A stretch of 64,000 bases of DNA from assembly GCA_026005135.1 (NCBI GenBank), contig BPKM01000003.1:62001-126000 (forward strand), read 5' to 3'. Position numbers and translations under genes: made by a program. This document shows, one piece after another, positions 36,191 through 45,112 of the stretch (positions within the stretch are counted from its first letter, which is position 1; every line of letters begins with the position of its first letter). The notes beneath the pieces are model-generated. The model did no database searches, had not been told where the DNA came from, and saw nothing but the letters and a program-made list of their open reading frames with translations. This DNA is from Leptospiraceae bacterium (GTDB lineage Bacteria > Spirochaetota > Leptospiria > Leptospirales > Leptonemataceae).

Positions 36191-36214
36191 TATACAATAC
36201 TATTGTATTGTATA
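36191..36214. promoter_or_regulatory. Perfect inverted repeat upstream of cusC, candidate metal-responsive operator
   Basis: TATACAATAC (36191-36200) and GTATTGTATA (36205-36214) are perfect complements across a 4-base spacer. The site lies 35-58 bp upstream of the cusC start codon on the minus strand. There is no T-run after it, so it is not a good terminator for the preceding small gene. It contains the TACA...TGTA half-sites favoured by BlaI/CopY-type repressors; the regulator itself is not in the window. Confidence 0.55.
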
Positions 36215-36240
36215 AAGAATAATTTTAATAGGAGGTTATT

Positions 36241-36627
36241 CTATTTTAGTTGAATACAATAAAGTATAAATTTGGGAATATTTTTGATAAAAGATATATG
36301 TATAAATGAGAAATAAAAAGAAAACTCTTTTAATATTATTTCTTTTTTAAAATAAGGATAAACAAATAAAATAATAAATGTTTTTAAATAATTATCTGCA
36401 TTATAATGTAAATAATCGCAATAATGGTTTTTATTATTTTTTAAATATTCTTTAAATTTATGGCTTGTTGATTCATTACTATGACAATGATATGATTTTT
36501 TACTAATAGATTGATGTGCAAAATTACAGGAAATATTACATAAAGGAGTATTAATTAAAGAGAGAATAAATACGAAAGAAAAAGTTATAAATAAAAACTT
36601 CTTTAATTTCTTTTTTCCAAACATCAT
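36241..36627 (-). CDS. Small Cys/His-containing membrane-associated protein beside cusCBA
   Basis: The 128-residue protein has a signal-anchor (FLFITFSFVFILSLINTPLCNISC), a short region with potential metal ligands (CNFAHQSISKKSYHCHSN, then HYCDYLHYNADNYL) and a hydrophobic C-terminal half (TFIILFVYPYFKK and FSFIHISFIKNIPKFILYCIQL). I recognise no family. It precedes cusC on the same strand, so it may be the first gene of a larger metal-efflux transcript; the palindrome between them suggests cusC also has its own promoter. Metal binding is inferred from the Cys and His spacing. Confidence 0.55.
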   Translation of the reverse strand: MMFGKKKLKKFLFITFSFVFILSLINTPLCNISCNFAHQSISKKSYHCHSNESTSHKFKEYLKNNKNHYCDYLHYNADNYLKTFIILFVYPYFKKEIILKEFSFYFSFIHISFIKNIPKFILYCIQLK

Positions 36628-36998
36628 ATTTTAACTAAAATATCGTAAATATTATAAGTAAAGTTACAAAAAATTTTTAAACTTCTATTTTTTAACCAAC
36701 TAACAAAAAAAATCCATATTATCCCATATACTTCGTTATTTTTCTATACCCAACCACGGAGTTGGGCACAGAGGTGTACGGAATATTTAAAAACGAACAT
36801 AATATAAAAACATAAGAACTCTCCGTGAATTTCCATGTCTTTTGTGGTTTTATATTTCACAACAACGGAGATAGCCATGGAGAAGAACAGAAAATAGAGT
36901 AAATAAAGATAATATAAAAAACCTAAAATAAAACCCTACTGTATCGTTTCAGTGTTCTTTGCATATTATTTTTCAGAGAAGTAAAGTAATTACAATAA
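36628..36998. other. 371-bp intergenic region with degenerate ACGGAG-type inverted motifs
   Basis: No gene visible. At 36749-36898 the motifs AACCACGGAG (with CCCAAC/GTTGGG hairpin at 36749-36766), CACAGAGGTGTACGGAA, CTCTCCGTGAATTTCCATGTCTTTTGTGGTT and AACGGAGATAGCCATGGAGAAG alternate in both orientations. Similar accumulations of CACGGAG / CTCCGTG units occur as intergenic repeats in many bacteria. The remainder is AT-rich. Confidence 0.55.
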
Positions 36999-37877
36999 TT
37001 ATTTATTTTTAAAAGCATATAAAACAAAAGAACTTGTTAAAGCAAAGTTTTTATAAGCAACTTTACTTAAAAAATGATACAAAGAAGCGCGAATATATTT
37101 ATAATAATATTTTGGACTATCAATAAAACCTTTCATTTTTTTTAACTTAGGTATTAATCCAAAATCAACACCATGGAAGTAAATCAATTGCTTAAAACCA
37201 TATTCTTTTAAGTGTTTAGTAAGATTACTTTTGGAATAATAGAATAAATGACCTGGTAAATAATAATGGTAGTTTTCTTTTTGTAGTTTTGCCTGTAAGC
37301 CATCAAAATTTGCTGTTTGGATAATTAATAATCCCTCTTCATTTAATAAATCATATAGTTTTTTAAATACCTTTTGTGGTTCTGGTAAGTGTTCTAATAC
37401 TTCAATTAATGTAATAATATCATATTTTTTTGTAGGATTAAAATCTAAAATATGATTTTGAAATACTCTATTTTTTAATACTGGATCTTTTTTGCATTCT
37501 TGAATAGCATAAGATGATATATCTATACCTTCTGCATCATATCCATATTTGATGGCAGATTTAATAAAACCACCAAAACTACATCCAATATCAAGAAATC
37601 GTGCTGGTGGTAGTTTATATTTTTTGATTGTCTTTAATCGTGCATTCCATACATATTCACAATATTTATAATATTTACGTTCATCGAAATAATTATAATT
37701 TGCAGTTCCATCAAAATATTCTTTTGTATAATATTTATAAGGATCAGATGTATTTTGCATTTGTAGTTTGCATATAGGACACTGGAATATCTCTAATGGT
37801 TCTTCAAATCGATTGATTGTATATAAATACTGGCACTTTAGTTTACAAAAAGGACAAATCATATTATATTGTTTCAA
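36999..37877 (-). CDS. SAM-dependent methyltransferase with N-terminal zinc ribbon
   Basis: The N-terminal 45 residues hold CPFCKLKCQYL and CPICKLQM, a probable four-Cys zinc ribbon. A class I SAM fold follows, with LDIGCSFGGFIKSAIKYGYDAEGIDISSYAI (motif I and acidic loop), YDIITLIEVLEHLPEPQKVFKKLYDLLNEEGLLIIQTANF and a C-terminal extension with PGHLFYYSKSNLTKHLKEYGF. This matches Methyltransf_12/23-type sugar or lipid modifiers often found in surface-polysaccharide clusters, but the substrate is unknown. It overlaps the upstream signalling gene by 14 nt. Confidence 0.83.
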   Translation of the reverse strand: MKQYNMICPFCKLKCQYLYTINRFEEPLEIFQCPICKLQMQNTSDPYKYYTKEYFDGTANYNYFDERKYYKYCEYVWNARLKTIKKYKLPPARFLDIGCSFGGFIKSAIKYGYDAEGIDISSYAIQECKKDPVLKNRVFQNHILDFNPTKKYDIITLIEVLEHLPEPQKVFKKLYDLLNEEGLLIIQTANFDGLQAKLQKENYHYYLPGHLFYYSKSNLTKHLKEYGFKQLIYFHGVDFGLIPKLKKMKGFIDSPKYYYKYIRASLYHFLSKVAYKNFALTSSFVLYAFKNK

Positions 37878-39957
37878 TTTCCTCTTCTAAAGTTTTATAA
37901 TTATTTCCGTCTTTAGGATCCTCATAAATTAATCCTTGTTTTTTTCCTAATAAAATTGTCTGTCTTTGGATAATTCTATTTACTCTATCTAAATATATTT
38001 TAATTTTATTGGTTTCTTTTAATTTTAGAGAATCTTCCCAGTATTTTTTAGCATTCTGATAATTCTTTAAATTGTAATAAGCTATACCAATTAACTTTAA
38101 TAAAGTGGGATCTTTTGAATTTATTTTATATGCTCTTAATAAATATTTTAAAGCTTTTAAATTACGATTTAGATTAATAAAGCATAATCCTCGGTAGAAT
38201 AAAATATCAAAGGGTTGAATTTCTGAAGGTCCTTCCATTAATTCCAGGGCTTTTTCATAGTTTTTTTGTTTTATATAACTTTTTATTTTTAAACGATAGA
38301 TTTCATGATTCGTTATAAGCTGTTTTTTAAGATTATAATTTTTTTCTTTAAAAGAAATTCTCATGATAGAAATATCATCGGTTTGTTCACCAATTGTAAA
38401 AATGTCATTAATTATTTCTTTAAGATTTCCGTTATTTCTTTCAATAATTTTTAAGAATAATGTATAATCATCATTAAATTTTTTTTCTTCTGAGTTAAAT
38501 AATAATAAATCATCTTTACCGTCACTACCTATAAAAATTACATCATTTTCTTGAAATATAAATTTTTGAATTTTTAACGGAAATTCAGAAGGAAAGCCTA
38601 ATTTTCTTAATGTTAGCTCTTTTTCGATAAAATGTGACTTTTTATTTCTAAATAAAATTACAAAAGGATGTTCTGCATTGAAATAATACATTGTTTTTTC
38701 ATCAGTATCAATAACACCTAATACACCTGATATCATCATACTTCCATTAAAGGATAAAAAAATATTTTGAATTTCATTATATATTATATGTAAGAATTCT
38801 TCCGGATTTTTAATAAAATCAAAGTTTCGGAATGTAAGAGAATTTAAAATCGTACCCATTACTATACTACCACTGGCTCCCTGAATGGATTTACCCATAG
38901 CATCTCCATTAAAAAATAAAATATAATTTTTGTTGTTGATTGTAATATTATCAGAAAAACATATATCACCACCAATTTGATTATGTTTATTTTTAAATAA
39001 AAACGATTTTTTTTGAATACATACAAAATCTATATGAAAGTCTTTACTTTTTGCTTTATTTACAATTAAAGGCTGAATTAATAATGAAGTCAAAAAGTAA
39101 TCTCCATCTTGATGTCTTTTTAAGGTTTTGATTTCCTGTAAAGATGTTTCGAATTCCTTTTTAAAATGATTTAATTTTTGTATGGTTGTTGTTAAGTCTT
39201 CAGAATATTGTTTCTCTATGTATAATCCACATTCCATTTCTTTCATTTTGTCTATCAATGGTTTAATGAATTCTTTTTTTATTATAGAACCATGTTGTGG
39301 TGCAATAAGTTCAATGTCTAATTTTTCTATTTTTCTTAAAGCATAATTTAAGATATCTTTTGATGGCATATATGCCATATGAAAACCTTCAATGTGTTTA
39401 AAATAATTTTCATCGGCAAAAAACTCCCAGCTTTCTTCTAAACCACCGAATAAATCACCAGAAAAAAGAACTTTGGTTTGAATATCATAAGTAACAAATG
39501 CACCCGGTGAATGACAATAAGGAGTAGTATAAAATTTTAATAAATATCCATTAATATTTAATTCAAAATTTTCTACATCGATTTTATAATAAGATGATTT
39601 TGTTCCATAATGTTTTATCAAAAAAGTCATCCTGCTATGAGTAACAATAGTCAATTCTTCTCTGTCTATAATTTCTTCAAGATAAGGTACAGCTGCACAA
39701 AGATCTGGATCTTGATGATGTAAAATTATATATCGAATATTTTTTATGGAGCTAATTTGATTAACTTTATTTATAATTGTTTCTATTTCCATCATTGAAC
39801 CAGGATCTATAAGAATAGAATTTTTTCCCAAATCTATAAAATATGGATGGCACTGAAAAGGATCATTTTCTAGATAGGAACCAACCCAATACGTATTTTT
39901 AGCAATTTGAATAGCTTTTCGAAAATCAATATTTGTAGTTGAATTTGAATTTTGCAT
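37864..39957 (-). CDS. MBL-fold plus SpoIIE-type PP2C phosphatase plus TPR signalling protein
   Basis: Three domains are visible in 697 residues. Residues 1-245 are a metallo-beta-lactamase fold of the flavodiiron/ODP type: DLGKNSILIDPGS, HHQDPDLCAAVPYLE (HxxxD variant of HxHxDH), CHSPGAFVTYD, FSGDLFGG and APQHGSII. Residues about 300-515 are a SpoIIE/PP2C phosphatase: GGDICFSDNI, NGDAMGKSIQGASGS and SDGKDDLLLF with metal-binding Asp residues, and a final EQTDDISIMRI. Residues 550-690 are TPR-like (YEKALELM and ALKYLLRAYKINSKDPTLLKLIGIAYYNLKNYQNAKKYWEDSL). It may sense oxygen or NO through a di-iron site and dephosphorylate a STAS-type antagonist; that is inference. Confidence 0.83.
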   Translation of the reverse strand: MQNSNSTTNIDFRKAIQIAKNTYWVGSYLENDPFQCHPYFIDLGKNSILIDPGSMMEIETIINKVNQISSIKNIRYIILHHQDPDLCAAVPYLEEIIDREELTIVTHSRMTFLIKHYGTKSSYYKIDVENFELNINGYLLKFYTTPYCHSPGAFVTYDIQTKVLFSGDLFGGLEESWEFFADENYFKHIEGFHMAYMPSKDILNYALRKIEKLDIELIAPQHGSIIKKEFIKPLIDKMKEMECGLYIEKQYSEDLTTTIQKLNHFKKEFETSLQEIKTLKRHQDGDYFLTSLLIQPLIVNKAKSKDFHIDFVCIQKKSFLFKNKHNQIGGDICFSDNITINNKNYILFFNGDAMGKSIQGASGSIVMGTILNSLTFRNFDFIKNPEEFLHIIYNEIQNIFLSFNGSMMISGVLGVIDTDEKTMYYFNAEHPFVILFRNKKSHFIEKELTLRKLGFPSEFPLKIQKFIFQENDVIFIGSDGKDDLLLFNSEEKKFNDDYTLFLKIIERNNGNLKEIINDIFTIGEQTDDISIMRISFKEKNYNLKKQLITNHEIYRLKIKSYIKQKNYEKALELMEGPSEIQPFDILFYRGLCFINLNRNLKALKYLLRAYKINSKDPTLLKLIGIAYYNLKNYQNAKKYWEDSLKLKETNKIKIYLDRVNRIIQRQTILLGKKQGLIYEDPKDGNNYKTLEEEIETI

Positions 39958-40010
39958 AATAAAATTATATTGAATACTATTAAAATTTCAAGAAAAATAT
40001 AATTAATACT

Positions 40011-40637
40011 TTAAAGTATTAGATTTTTTTTACAACTAAAAAAATAATGGGCAATTTTTTGTTTTAGATTACCAATTGGTGTTCGTTCCATATAACCTAA
40101 TTGAATATTTTTAAAATATTTATTCAGTTCTTTATAAATATCATTTTCATCAAAGAAATAAATTTCGGAATCTTTAATTTCAGAATTTTTAAAATGGGTA
40201 TCTTGTTTTGCGCGATATGTTCCAATAAAAAATCCATCAGGTTTTAGTATTCGATAAAATTCTTTTAATAAAAAATTTCGAATATCTTCAGAATTATAAT
40301 GTAAGACACCCCAACAAATTATAGCATCAAAGTAATTATCTTTAAAGGGAAGTGGTGTATTAATTTCGTAAAATAAAAATTGAATTTCTGGATATCTTTT
40401 TTGGTTATTTTTTATAACCTCATAAGAAAAATCAATTCCATAGAGTTCTGGTATTTTTTTTTCTTTTAAGTATAGTAGATGTCTGCCAGTTCCACAACCA
40501 AAATCAAGAGTTCTTTTCCATTCATTTACATTTAGTTTTTCTATAATACGTACTAAATTTTCGTCTGGATATTTTAATACTTTATTTTTTGATTTATAAT
40601 AATTATCCCATACGTTCTGATTATGAAAAACAGCCAT
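40011..40637 (-). CDS. SAM-dependent methyltransferase
   Basis: The 208-residue protein begins NVWDNYYKSKNKVLKYPDENLVRIIEKL and contains TLDFGCGTGRHLLYLKEKKIPELYGIDFSYEVI (motif I and ribose-binding acid), FDAIICWGVLHYNSEDIRNFLLKEFYRILKPDGFFIGTYRA (motifs II-III). This is a standard Methyltransf_11-type small-molecule or polar-lipid methyltransferase; the acceptor is unknown. It lies between the signalling gene and pstB on the same strand, 16 bp downstream of pstB, and may be read through from the pst operon. Confidence 0.82.
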   Translation of the reverse strand: MAVFHNQNVWDNYYKSKNKVLKYPDENLVRIIEKLNVNEWKRTLDFGCGTGRHLLYLKEKKIPELYGIDFSYEVIKNNQKRYPEIQFLFYEINTPLPFKDNYFDAIICWGVLHYNSEDIRNFLLKEFYRILKPDGFFIGTYRAKQDTHFKNSEIKDSEIYFFDENDIYKELNKYFKNIQLGYMERTPIGNLKQKIAHYFFSCKKNLIL

Positions 40638-40653
40638 TAGAGTAATCTAAAAT

Positions 40654-41454
40654 TTAACCAAATCGTCCTGTTATATAATCTTCTGTTATTTTTTGTGATG
40701 GATTTGTAAATATTTTAAAGGTTGAATCATATTCAATTAATTTACCTTGATAGAATAATGCTGTAAAATCACCAATTCTTGCTGCCTGTTGCATATTATG
40801 TGTTACTATTATGATTGTATAATATTCTTTTAATTCTAAAATTAATTCTTCTATTTTATTTGTAGATATTGGATCTAAACTTGCTGTTGGTTCGTCCATT
40901 AATAAGACTTCTGGTTGCATTGCTATAGCACGCGCTATACATAAACGTTGTTGTTGTCCTCCAGATAAGGAATATGCACTTTCCTGTAATTTATCTTTTA
41001 CTTCGTCCCATAGGTATGCTTTTGATAAAGCTTCGTATACTAATTCATCTAAATCTCCTATATATCCATTAATTTTAGGTCCAAGTGCAATATTATCATA
41101 AATAGATTTTGGGAAAGGATTGGGTTGTTGAAAAACCATACCAACGCGTAAACGTATCTCTACGGGATCAATCTTCGGATCATAAATATCCTGACCATCT
41201 AATAAAACCTTTCCTTCGATACGAAATTCTTCGATAAAGTCATTCATTCGATTAAGTGTTCTTAAAAAAGTACTTTTACCACAACCAGATGGACCAATTA
41301 AGGCAGTAATTCTATTTTGATAAATATCCATTGTAAGATCAGATATTGCTTTAAAATCACCATAAAATAAATTTACATTTCTTATTTCGAATTTTGCTTT
41401 TAAGTCTTCTTGATTTTGATCCGTTTGATTGGTTTGAATTTTAATTTCTTTCAT
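40654..41454 (-). CDS. pstB: Phosphate ABC transporter ATP-binding protein
   Basis: The 266-residue ATPase drives phosphate import through PstC-PstA. Walker A is [21 protein letters not shown], the Q-loop [18 protein letters not shown], the ABC signature [16 protein letters not shown], Walker [12 protein letters not shown] and the switch His in [20 protein letters not shown] and the NRMND segment are diagnostic of PstB. A short N-terminal extension ([10 protein letters not shown]) precedes the core. Last of the four pst genes. Confidence 0.97.
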   Translation of the reverse strand: MKEIKIQTNQTDQNQEDLKAKFEIRNVNLFYGDFKAISDLTMDIYQNRITALIGPSGCGKSTFLRTLNRMNDFIEEFRIEGKVLLDGQDIYDPKIDPVEIRLRVGMVFQQPNPFPKSIYDNIALGPKINGYIGDLDELVYEALSKAYLWDEVKDKLQESAYSLSGGQQQRLCIARAIAMQPEVLLMDEPTASLDPISTNKIEELILELKEYYTIIIVTHNMQQAARIGDFTALFYQGKLIEYDSTFKIFTNPSQKITEDYITGRFG

Positions 41455-41466
41455 AAGTATTCCTTT

Positions 41467-42351
41467 TTATTCGACTTTTTTCAACTTTCTCTGAAAGTAA
41501 ATACGAAGATAAATTGCAAAAGAGTTCATAAGTAGTAATGCAACTAATAATACAATAATACCTGCTGCTGCTAAATTATGGAATCCTTCCTGAGGAAGGG
41601 ATGTCCAATTAAAAATCTGAATTGGAATAACAGTAAAACTATCCATTATACTGGAAGGAACAGTTGCAACATAAGTTAATGCACCAATCATAATTAAAGG
41701 AGCAGTTTCTCCAATAGCACGAGATAAAGCTAAGATAATACCTGTTAGAATACCTGGCATAGCAATAGGTAAAATTTGATAACGTACAACCTGCCAACGC
41801 GTCATACCTATACCATATCCAGCATAACGAAAAGAGTCTGGTACTGCACGTAACGCTTCCTGTGTTGCAATTGTTATAGTAGGCAATATTAAAAGAGACA
41901 TTGTTAAAGCACCTGCTAATAAACTTCTTCCTAATTCTAATCCTCTAACAAATAATGTTAATCCTAAGATTCCATAAATAATTGAAGGAACACCAGCTAA
42001 ATTTTGAATATTCAATTTTATTAAATGAATGATTTTACTACTTTTACTACTATATTCTTCTAAATAAATGGCAGCAAACACACCCATTATAATAGAAAAA
42101 AAGGCTGTTAATATCATCAACCAGAATGTTCCAGCTATAGCAGGAAAAATTCCAGACTTTTCGGGAAATCGAGAAGGAGGGTTTAATAAAAAATCTTTAC
42201 TTAGATAAGGCAAACCTTTTATAGTTAGAGAAAAAAGTAAATAAAATAATAAAAAAATTACAAGAATATTGGCTACAAGACACAAAATCTGAAAAATTGT
42301 TCCATAAATATAATATTTTTTGTATAATTGAAAATCTGGTCGAAATGTCAT
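41467..42351 (-). CDS. pstA: Phosphate ABC transporter permease PstA
   Basis: The 294-residue permease has six membrane segments and the EAA-loop-containing binding-protein-dependent transport domain. Visible family features are FPEKSGIFPAIAGTFWLMILTA, YLEEYSSKS, NLAGVPSIIYGILGL, ALTMSLLILPTITIATQEALRAVPDSFRYAGYGIGMTRWQVVRYQILPIAMPGILTG and AIGETAPLIMIG. Its start overlaps the pstC stop by 4 nt, so translation is coupled. Confidence 0.95.
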   Translation of the reverse strand: MTFRPDFQLYKKYYIYGTIFQILCLVANILVIFLLFYLLFSLTIKGLPYLSKDFLLNPPSRFPEKSGIFPAIAGTFWLMILTAFFSIIMGVFAAIYLEEYSSKSSKIIHLIKLNIQNLAGVPSIIYGILGLTLFVRGLELGRSLLAGALTMSLLILPTITIATQEALRAVPDSFRYAGYGIGMTRWQVVRYQILPIAMPGILTGIILALSRAIGETAPLIMIGALTYVATVPSSIMDSFTVIPIQIFNWTSLPQEGFHNLAAAGIIVLLVALLLMNSFAIYLRIYFQRKLKKVE

Positions 42352-43319
42352 TTGTATTCCTCTCTAAATTTTCTAACGATTTGTAATGCAATCCAGTTAA
42401 AAGAAAAAGTAATTATAAACAAGGTTAAACCAATAGCATAAATTGTATAATATTCAATACTTCCTGCTGGAGTATCACCAAGAGAAACTTGTACTATAAA
42501 AGCTGTCATTGTTTGAATGGATTCTAAATAATTAAATCCCATTTTTGGAGAAGCACCAGCTGCTAATGTTACTGCCATGGTTTCTCCAATTGCTCTTGCA
42601 AAAGCTAATATTATAGAAGCAATAATACCAGATAAAGCAGCAGGAATAGTGATTCTTGTAATTACATGAAATTTTGTTAATCCTAAAGCATAGGCACCAT
42701 TTTGTATTTTTTTAGGAACAACACGAATTGCTTCAGATGATAAAGAAGTGATCATAGGAATTAAAGAAATACCAACTACAATAGAAGCAGATAGAGCATT
42801 AAAAATTTCAATCTCTGGAAAAATCTTTTTTAAGATGGGTGTAACAATATCAAGAGCAAAATAGCCATATACTACCGTAGGTATACCTCCCAAGATTTCT
42901 ATAAGTGGTGTTAGGATTTCTCTAATTTGTCTTGTTGCAAATTGTGTTAAGAATATAGCTGTACCAATTCCAAGGGGAATACTGATTACAATTGCTCCTA
43001 AGGCGACCATTAATGTTCCATTAACAAGAGGTAATACCCCTAATTTTTTAGGTTCTCCAAAAGGAGCCCATTCTGTTCCTGTAAAAAATTCTATAATAGA
43101 TGCTTTCTGAAAAAATATTATACCATCTTTTAATAGAACATAAGCAATTCCAATTGTTACAAAAACTGTTAACCAGCCAAAGAACGTTAATATATATTGA
43201 ATGAATATTTCTGAAAATGCTTTAGAAGGTGCCTTCCCATATCGGGAGAACACCTTATCTCTACCTTCGTTAATTGCTTGTGTTAAAATTTTTTTCTGTT
43301 CAGAAGGTAAAACTTCCAT
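42348..43319 (-). CDS. pstC: Phosphate ABC transporter permease PstC
   Basis: The 323-residue permease shows the PstC pattern: FTGTEWAPFGEPKKLGVLPLVNGTLMVALGAIVISIPLGIGTAIFLTQFA, LIEILGGIPTVVYGYFAL, SLIPMITSLSSEAIRVVPKKIQNGAYALGLTKFHVITRITIPAALSGI and FARAIGETMAVTLAAG. An N-terminal tail of about 30 residues before the first helix is longer than in many PstC proteins. Forms the membrane channel with PstA. Confidence 0.95.
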   Translation of the reverse strand: MEVLPSEQKKILTQAINEGRDKVFSRYGKAPSKAFSEIFIQYILTFFGWLTVFVTIGIAYVLLKDGIIFFQKASIIEFFTGTEWAPFGEPKKLGVLPLVNGTLMVALGAIVISIPLGIGTAIFLTQFATRQIREILTPLIEILGGIPTVVYGYFALDIVTPILKKIFPEIEIFNALSASIVVGISLIPMITSLSSEAIRVVPKKIQNGAYALGLTKFHVITRITIPAALSGIIASIILAFARAIGETMAVTLAAGASPKMGFNYLESIQTMTAFIVQVSLGDTPAGSIEYYTIYAIGLTLFIITFSFNWIALQIVRKFREEYK

Positions 43320-43345
43320 AAAAATTATTTCCTCTCAAACTTGAA

Positions 43346-44329
43346 TTATTCTACTGTATATAAATCTTTGATAGAAAAAAACTCACCAGCATGTTTTTCG
43401 TTTTTGGGAGAACCAGTTTTTTCTGCTTGAAAATATTTTTTTAAGATTTCATAATCACTTTTTGGAAAAGGAATATAACCAACTTGTTTTGCTAAGTCGT
43501 AAGCATTATCTAAATAGAAATTAACAAATTCTTTTATACCTGGTTTTTGTAAAGAGGCTTTATTTATATAAATAAATAAAGGTCTTGATAAGGGTATATA
43601 GGTTTGATTCATCACAGTTTCTAAAGTTGGTTCAACAGCTTTTTTTGTATTAGGATTTATGATTGGTATTGCTTTTACAATATTTTTATTTTCTTCAAAG
43701 TATGCTAAACCAAAGAAAGCGATAGCATAAGGATCTTCACTTACTCCTTTTACTAAAACGTTATCATCTTCACTAAAACTTGCATCTGGACGGACACGTT
43801 CATCTTTTCCCAGTATTACCTCTACGAAATAATCATAAGTTCCAGAATCCTGACCAGGAGAAAATACCTTGATTTCTTTATCGGGCCAATTAGGTCGAAC
43901 TTCATTCCATTTTTTTGCTGGATTTTTCTGGTTAAATATTTTATATAATTCTTCTATACTTAATACATCTACAAAATTATTGTTATTACTTACAACAACA
44001 CTTAATCCATCATAAGCAACAGGTAATTCAATAAATTCAATCTTATTTTCTTTACATTTTTGTATTTCTGTTGGTTTGATTTCTCTTGAAGCATCAGAAA
44101 TATCTGTTTCGCCTGCACAGAATTTTTTAAAACCACCTCCTGTACCAGAAATACCAACAGTGACATTATAATCCGAATGAGTTTTCATAAACTCTTCTGC
44201 TACTGCCTGACTAATGGGATAGACAGTACTGGAACCATCAATTACTATATTTTGTCGTTTTTTACCACAATATAGGATTAAACTTGATGTTACTATGGTT
44301 AAAACTAAAAATGTTTTAAATTGTTTCAT
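43346..44329 (-). CDS. pstS: Phosphate-binding lipoprotein PstS
   Basis: The 327-residue periplasmic binding protein has a lipoprotein leader ([18 protein letters not shown], Cys after LY). It has the family phosphate-binding segments [46 protein letters not shown], and [17 protein letters not shown]. These contain the Ser, Asp, Arg and Gly residues that hold phosphate. It is the first gene of the pst operon. A Pho-box-like array lies 58-85 bp upstream. Confidence 0.96.
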   Translation of the reverse strand: MKQFKTFLVLTIVTSSLILYCGKKRQNIVIDGSSTVYPISQAVAEEFMKTHSDYNVTVGISGTGGGFKKFCAGETDISDASREIKPTEIQKCKENKIEFIELPVAYDGLSVVVSNNNNFVDVLSIEELYKIFNQKNPAKKWNEVRPNWPDKEIKVFSPGQDSGTYDYFVEVILGKDERVRPDASFSEDDNVLVKGVSEDPYAIAFFGLAYFEENKNIVKAIPIINPNTKKAVEPTLETVMNQTYIPLSRPLFIYINKASLQKPGIKEFVNFYLDNAYDLAKQVGYIPFPKSDYEILKKYFQAEKTGSPKNEKHAGEFFSIKDLYTVE

Positions 44330-44386
44330 ACTCTTATACCTCTTTTTTGTTATGATTTTGTATGCAAGTAAAATATAAATATTAAT

Positions 44387-44414
44387 ATTACAAAATTATT
44401 ACAATATCGTTACA
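44387..44414. promoter_or_regulatory. Pho-box-like direct repeats between pstS and phoU
   Basis: ATTACA (44387-44392), ATTACA (44398-44403) and GTTACA (44409-44414) are spaced exactly 11 bp apart. On the pstS strand this reads TGTAAC-N5-TGTAAT-N5-TGTAAT. Tandem six-base units at 11-bp pitch are the hallmark of PhoB and PhoP operators. The position between the divergent pstS and phoU genes supports phosphate-starvation control of both. Confidence 0.72.
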
Positions 44415-44497
44415 TGATAATACATTTTACCTATTCATGATTGTATTAGATAAAAAAAATAATGGATTCATTTTGTTAAATAAATAATTTTGTCCTT

Positions 44498-45112
44498 ATG
44501 ATTCGTAAAGAAATAGATAAATTAAAAGAAATGATTCATATTATGTGTAGAAAAACGGAAGGTATATTTAATGCATCTATTGAAGTTTTAAAGAAAAAAG
44601 ATTCCCGTTTATTAAACGAAGTTTTAAATATGGATATGGATCTCAATAAAATGGAAGTAGAAGTGGATAATACCTGTTTAAATATTCTTGCTCTTAAAGA
44701 TCCTTATGCAGTAGATTTTCGTTATATTGTATGTGTAATGAAATCAACACGTGACTTAGAACGTATTGGTGATGAATCTAAAACAATTGCAAAATGGAGT
44801 ATAAAATCGGATCTGGAATATGATAAAAATGAAGAATTACAACAATTAATCCAATATACAACAGAATCATTGCAAAATGCAATCCACGCACTTTTATATG
44901 AGAGCAAAGAACATGCAAAAAATTGTTTAAAATTAGAACTAAATATTGACGAATACGAAGAAAAGATTTTAGAAAGGGATCCCATTTTAGCAAGTGGATT
45001 AATTATTCGAGCCTTAGAACGAATTGGGGATCTCAGCACAAATATAGCAGAAAATGTAATTTATTATTTAGAAGCGAAAGATATTCGTCATCAGGAATAT
45101 GAAAATTCCTGA
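44498..45112 (+). CDS. phoU: Phosphate signalling protein PhoU
   Basis: The 204-residue protein is two three-helix bundles, as in PhoU: EIDKLKEMIHIMCRKTEGIFNASIEVL, then DPYAVDFRYIVCVMKSTRDLERIGDESKTIAKWS with the conserved (R/K)DLERIGD metal-binding motif, and RALERIGDLSTNIAENVIYYLEAKDIRH with the second ERIGD. PhoU links Pst transport to the phosphate sensor kinase and represses the Pho regulon when phosphate is plentiful. It is divergent from pstSCAB and overlaps the convergent trpF gene by 22 bp. Confidence 0.95.
   Translation: MIRKEIDKLKEMIHIMCRKTEGIFNASIEVLKKKDSRLLNEVLNMDMDLNKMEVEVDNTCLNILALKDPYAVDFRYIVCVMKSTRDLERIGDESKTIAKWSIKSDLEYDKNEELQQLIQYTTESLQNAIHALLYESKEHAKNCLKLELNIDEYEEKILERDPILASGLIIRALERIGDLSTNIAENVIYYLEAKDIRHQEYENS

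Noticed and set aside
36191-36214. Terminator of the small gene at 36241-36627
   Set aside because: No T-run follows the stem on the minus strand; an operator for cusC is the better reading.
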